The translations under genes were made by a program, and so were the position numbers. From Paenibacillus sp. (GTDB taxonomy: Bacteria; Bacillota; Bacilli; Paenibacillales; YIM-B00363), in contig NZ_JAPSKE010000009.1 of the NCBI RefSeq assembly GCF_031177825.1, positions 124,001-188,000 of the forward strand: a stretch of DNA of 64,000 nucleotides, written 5' to 3'. Shown piece after piece: positions 61,865 through 64,000 of this stretch (its first letter is position 1; every line of letters begins with the position of its first letter). The notes beneath the pieces were generated by a model. That model had not been told where the DNA came from. It did no database searches and worked only from the letters and a program-made list of their open reading frames with translations.

Positions 61865-62772
61865 TTATGGTCCGCTCCTTCGTAATACACCCACGACTTG
61901 CTCGTTCGCAGGATAAGCAAGGTGAACATCAGGCTGATGACGAGAAGCACCCACGCCATGGCCGACGCGTACCCCATCGCTAGATCGCGGAACGCTTTGT
62001 TGTACAAATACAACGCATAAAACATCGTCGAATTCACGGGACCTCCGCCGGTCATGATGAACGCTTGCACGAACACCTGGAAGCCGCCCAACACGCCCAT
62101 GATCAAATTGAAGAAAATGGTCGGCGTCAACATCGGAATCGTAATGTTGAAAAACTGTCGCATCCGTCCGGCGCCGTCTACCGTCGCAGCCTCGTACAGC
62201 TCTCGGGAGATGCCTTGCAAGCCGGCGAGATAGATGATCATGCCGCCGCCGACGCCCCAGAGGCTCATAATGATGAGCGAAGGCTTCGACCAAACCCGAT
62301 CCTGCAGCCACCCCGGCCCTTCGATGCCGATCTGGGCGAGCGCCGAGTTGATGAGGCCGAAGCTCGGATCGAAGATCCATTGCCAGAGCAGCGATACGAC
62401 GATGATCGAGACGACGCTGGGCAGATAGAAGATCGTCCGCCAGACGCCGATGCCCTTCACCTTCTGGTTCAGGAGCACCGCCATGAGCACGCCCGCGACC
62501 GTCGATAACGGCACGCTGAAAGCGACGTAATACAGCGTATTGTAGAGGCTCTCCCAGAACAGCGGATCCTCGGAGAACAGGATGCGATAGTTGAGCGTGC
62601 CGACCCATTTCGGCGCGCTTAACATGTTGTAGGAGGTGAAGCTGAGATATAAAGAGTACAGAATCGGACCGCCCAGGAAGAAAATCAACCCGATCAGCCA
62701 CGGAGAGAAAAACAAATATCCGTTAATCGCTTCCTTCGTTCGCATATTCATCTTGAACGTTCGGTTTCTCAT
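61861..62772 (-). CDS. ABC transporter permease (MalF type)
   Basis: A CUT1 permease of 303 residues: AINGYLFFSPWLIGLIFFLG, EAA loop RELYEAATVDGAGRMRQFF then NITIPMLTP, and C-terminal MFTLLILRTSKSWVYYEG. Start ATG 62772 (AAGGAG 11 bases ahead). A MalG-type partner is not found downstream; it would have to lie beyond the right edge or be shared. Preceded by a hairpin and the binding-protein gene. Confidence 0.88.
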   Translation of the reverse strand: MRNRTFKMNMRTKEAINGYLFFSPWLIGLIFFLGGPILYSLYLSFTSYNMLSAPKWVGTLNYRILFSEDPLFWESLYNTLYYVAFSVPLSTVAGVLMAVLLNQKVKGIGVWRTIFYLPSVVSIIVVSLLWQWIFDPSFGLINSALAQIGIEGPGWLQDRVWSKPSLIIMSLWGVGGGMIIYLAGLQGISRELYEAATVDGAGRMRQFFNITIPMLTPTIFFNLIMGVLGGFQVFVQAFIMTGGGPVNSTMFYALYLYNKAFRDLAMGYASAMAWVLLVISLMFTLLILRTSKSWVYYEGADHK

Positions 62773-62797
62773 TTCAGGGCGAACTCCTTTGTCCGGC

Positions 62798-62824
62798 CTT
62801 CGGCCCGGAGGTTCCAGGCCGAAG
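62798..62824 (-). terminator. Intercistronic hairpin after the binding-protein gene
   Basis: CTTCGGCC and GGCCGAAG form a perfect 8-bp stem with an 11-base loop. No T-run. Located in the 81-base gap between binding protein and permease. Confidence 0.6.
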
Positions 62825-62853
62825 AACGGAAGTCAGATCGTTACGGCGGACGG

Positions 62854-64000
62854 TTATTGCGTGGCGGCGAAGTTTTTCAGCTCCGTCTCGACGAGCTCCT
62901 GGGCCTTCTTAAGGGCTTCCTCCGGCGCCATCTCGCCGAGAAGCACGGCTTCGACCTGCGGCTGAATATGGTTCGCCCACGCCGGAGACGCCGCGACGTA
63001 TTCGCGGAAGCGCGTGTGATCCATAATGCCGACCATCGTCTTCCAGATCGGATCGTTCATGAACTGCGGATCGCTGACCGCGGCGATGTTGGAATACAAC
63101 CCCCTTGAAACCTTATGCATCTTGATTTGCACGTCTTTATCCAGCAAGTATTTCATCAGCTCCCAAGCGGCGTTCGCTCTGGCCTCGTCTTTGTTGTCGA
63201 TGATCTCGAGGCTGAAGCCGGCCGACCAGCTCGCGGGCGACTTCCGGGCCGGAATGGGCGCCACGCCGAACTCCAAATTCGGATTGTTGCGAAGAATGTC
63301 GCCGTACAGCGTATTGTTGTCGACGATCATCGCCACCTTCTCGGCGATGAACGGATTGTAGCCGAGCGAGCCGGTCTGCGACTTGAAGGCGGTGAACGCT
63401 TTGTTTCCGTATTTCGCTTGGACGTCCGCCATCCATTGGAGCGCTTCGACATTTTCCGGCTTCGTGAACGTCGGTTTCAAGCTGTCGTCCCAGAAGTCGC
63501 CCCCGTTCGTCCAAGCCAGCGTCCATAGGTACATGTTGCCGAGCGCCGGGGAGAAGCCGATCCGGTCGATCAGATCGCCGTTCATCTTCGTCAGCTTCTC
63601 GGCGTAGGAAGCCAGCTCTTCCCAAGTGGCCGGCGGCTTCTCCGGGTCGAGGCCCGCCTCGCGGAACGCGGCTTTGTTGTAGTACAGCAGACGGACGTCC
63701 GTCTCGAACGGCATATGGTAAGAAGCGCCTTCGTATTTCGACTGCTCGACGAGCACCGGGAACAGCGCGGACGTGTCGAAGTTGTCGCGGCTGATGAACG
63801 GATCGAGATTGACGAGCGTGCCCGACTTCGCGCGGGCGCCGACGTTGTCGATCTCGTTGAGCGCGAGGTCCGGACCGCTGCCTCCGGCGACCGCCGTCGT
63901 CAGCTTCGTCCAATAGTCCCAGAAGGAGACGCCGAGCTCCTCGACCGTAATGTGCGGGTTTTTCGCCTCGAACTCATTGACCACCTCTTCCATCAGCGTC
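62854..64000 (-). CDS. ABC sugar-binding protein (partial, N-terminus beyond the right edge)
   Basis: A family 1 solute-binding protein; the last 382 or so codons are in the window and the frame is open to the right edge, so the signal peptide and start are missing. Visible: VVNEFEAKNPHITVEELGVS, GGSGPDLALNEID, YYNKAAFREAGLDPEKPPAT, SWSAGFSLEIIDNKDEA. It belongs to the permease-ROK operon and should feed the esterase/discoidin region, whose substrate is an acetylated glycan by inference. Confidence 0.9.
   Translation of the reverse strand, partial: TLMEEVVNEFEAKNPHITVEELGVSFWDYWTKLTTAVAGGSGPDLALNEIDNVGARAKSGTLVNLDPFISRDNFDTSALFPVLVEQSKYEGASYHMPFETDVRLLYYNKAAFREAGLDPEKPPATWEELASYAEKLTKMNGDLIDRIGFSPALGNMYLWTLAWTNGGDFWDDSLKPTFTKPENVEALQWMADVQAKYGNKAFTAFKSQTGSLGYNPFIAEKVAMIVDNNTLYGDILRNNPNLEFGVAPIPARKSPASWSAGFSLEIIDNKDEARANAAWELMKYLLDKDVQIKMHKVSRGLYSNIAAVSDPQFMNDPIWKTMVGIMDHTRFREYVAASPAWANHIQPQVEAVLLGEMAPEEALKKAQELVETELKNFAATQ

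Overview
The window reads as chromosomal DNA of a high-GC, spore-forming Firmicute of the Paenibacillus/Cohnella type. This is inferred from strong AGGAGG-type ribosome binding sites, frequent TTG/GTG starts, sigma-A-like promoters, a T-box and a ZTP riboswitch, Lpl/Yes-type sugar ABC transporters, AraC regulators with two membrane segments, and a Cse60-like sporulation protein. Most of the window is plant-polysaccharide catabolism interrupted by a housekeeping block. No rRNA, tRNA, CRISPR array, prophage or intact insertion sequence was seen.

Layout. (1) 1-12.6 kb, minus strand: a rhamnogalacturonan-I island resembling the B. subtilis yes/lpl/yetA region. It holds a CE12-type acetylesterase, a membrane AraC regulator, two ABC permeases, a lipoprotein binding protein, a propeller protein, DUF1961 (YesU-like), a YetA/PcRGLX lyase and a PL11 lyase cut by the left edge. 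(2) 12.8-16.4 kb, plus strand: GH51 arabinofuranosidase and a secreted GH5 endoglucanase. (3) 16.4-27.5 kb: housekeeping and small genes: folD under a ZTP riboswitch, a DUF3221 lipoprotein, a divergent purA opposite a LysR gene, a GH43 enzyme, proS under a T-box, a helical-repeat protein, a GNAT acetyltransferase and an ATPase/two-permease exporter. (4) 27.7-36.3 kb: a divergent pair (GarR/GlxR-type reductase and glycerate kinase), a TIM-barrel epimerase, a frameshifted Gfo/Idh gene opposite a decayed AraC gene, GrpB, a KdgF-like cupin, an enolase-superfamily sugar-acid dehydratase, an SDR and a GntR regulator. (5) 36.3-47.5 kb: a GH95-like enzyme with its ABC transporter, a second membrane AraC regulator and a canonical GH95 enzyme. 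(6) 47.8-49 kb: a Gre-factor-like gene, a Cse60-like gene and two small ORFs. (7) 49-54.2 kb: a PLP enzyme in a sugar ABC operon next to a second GntR gene. (8) 54.3-64 kb: two related discoidin/propeller proteins, a sialate-O-acetylesterase-type enzyme, a ROK protein, a permease and a binding protein cut by the right edge.

How the genes work together. Secreted or surface enzymes would trim glycans, lipoproteins would capture oligosaccharides, MalF/MalG-like permeases would import them, and cytoplasmic hydrolases, lyases and esterases would finish the work. An exact 15-bp sequence containing a palindrome occurs three times: in front of the GH95 enzyme, in front of gntR-SDR, and in front of the dehydratase-cupin pair. 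This ties four to five scattered genes into one candidate regulon, best read as catabolism of an alpha-L-fucoside or alpha-L-galactoside through sugar-acid intermediates. That is the most promising undescribed system here, although its substrate is inferred. Every one of the four ABC binding-protein genes is followed directly by an RNA hairpin, which suggests a common way of making more binding protein than its downstream partners.
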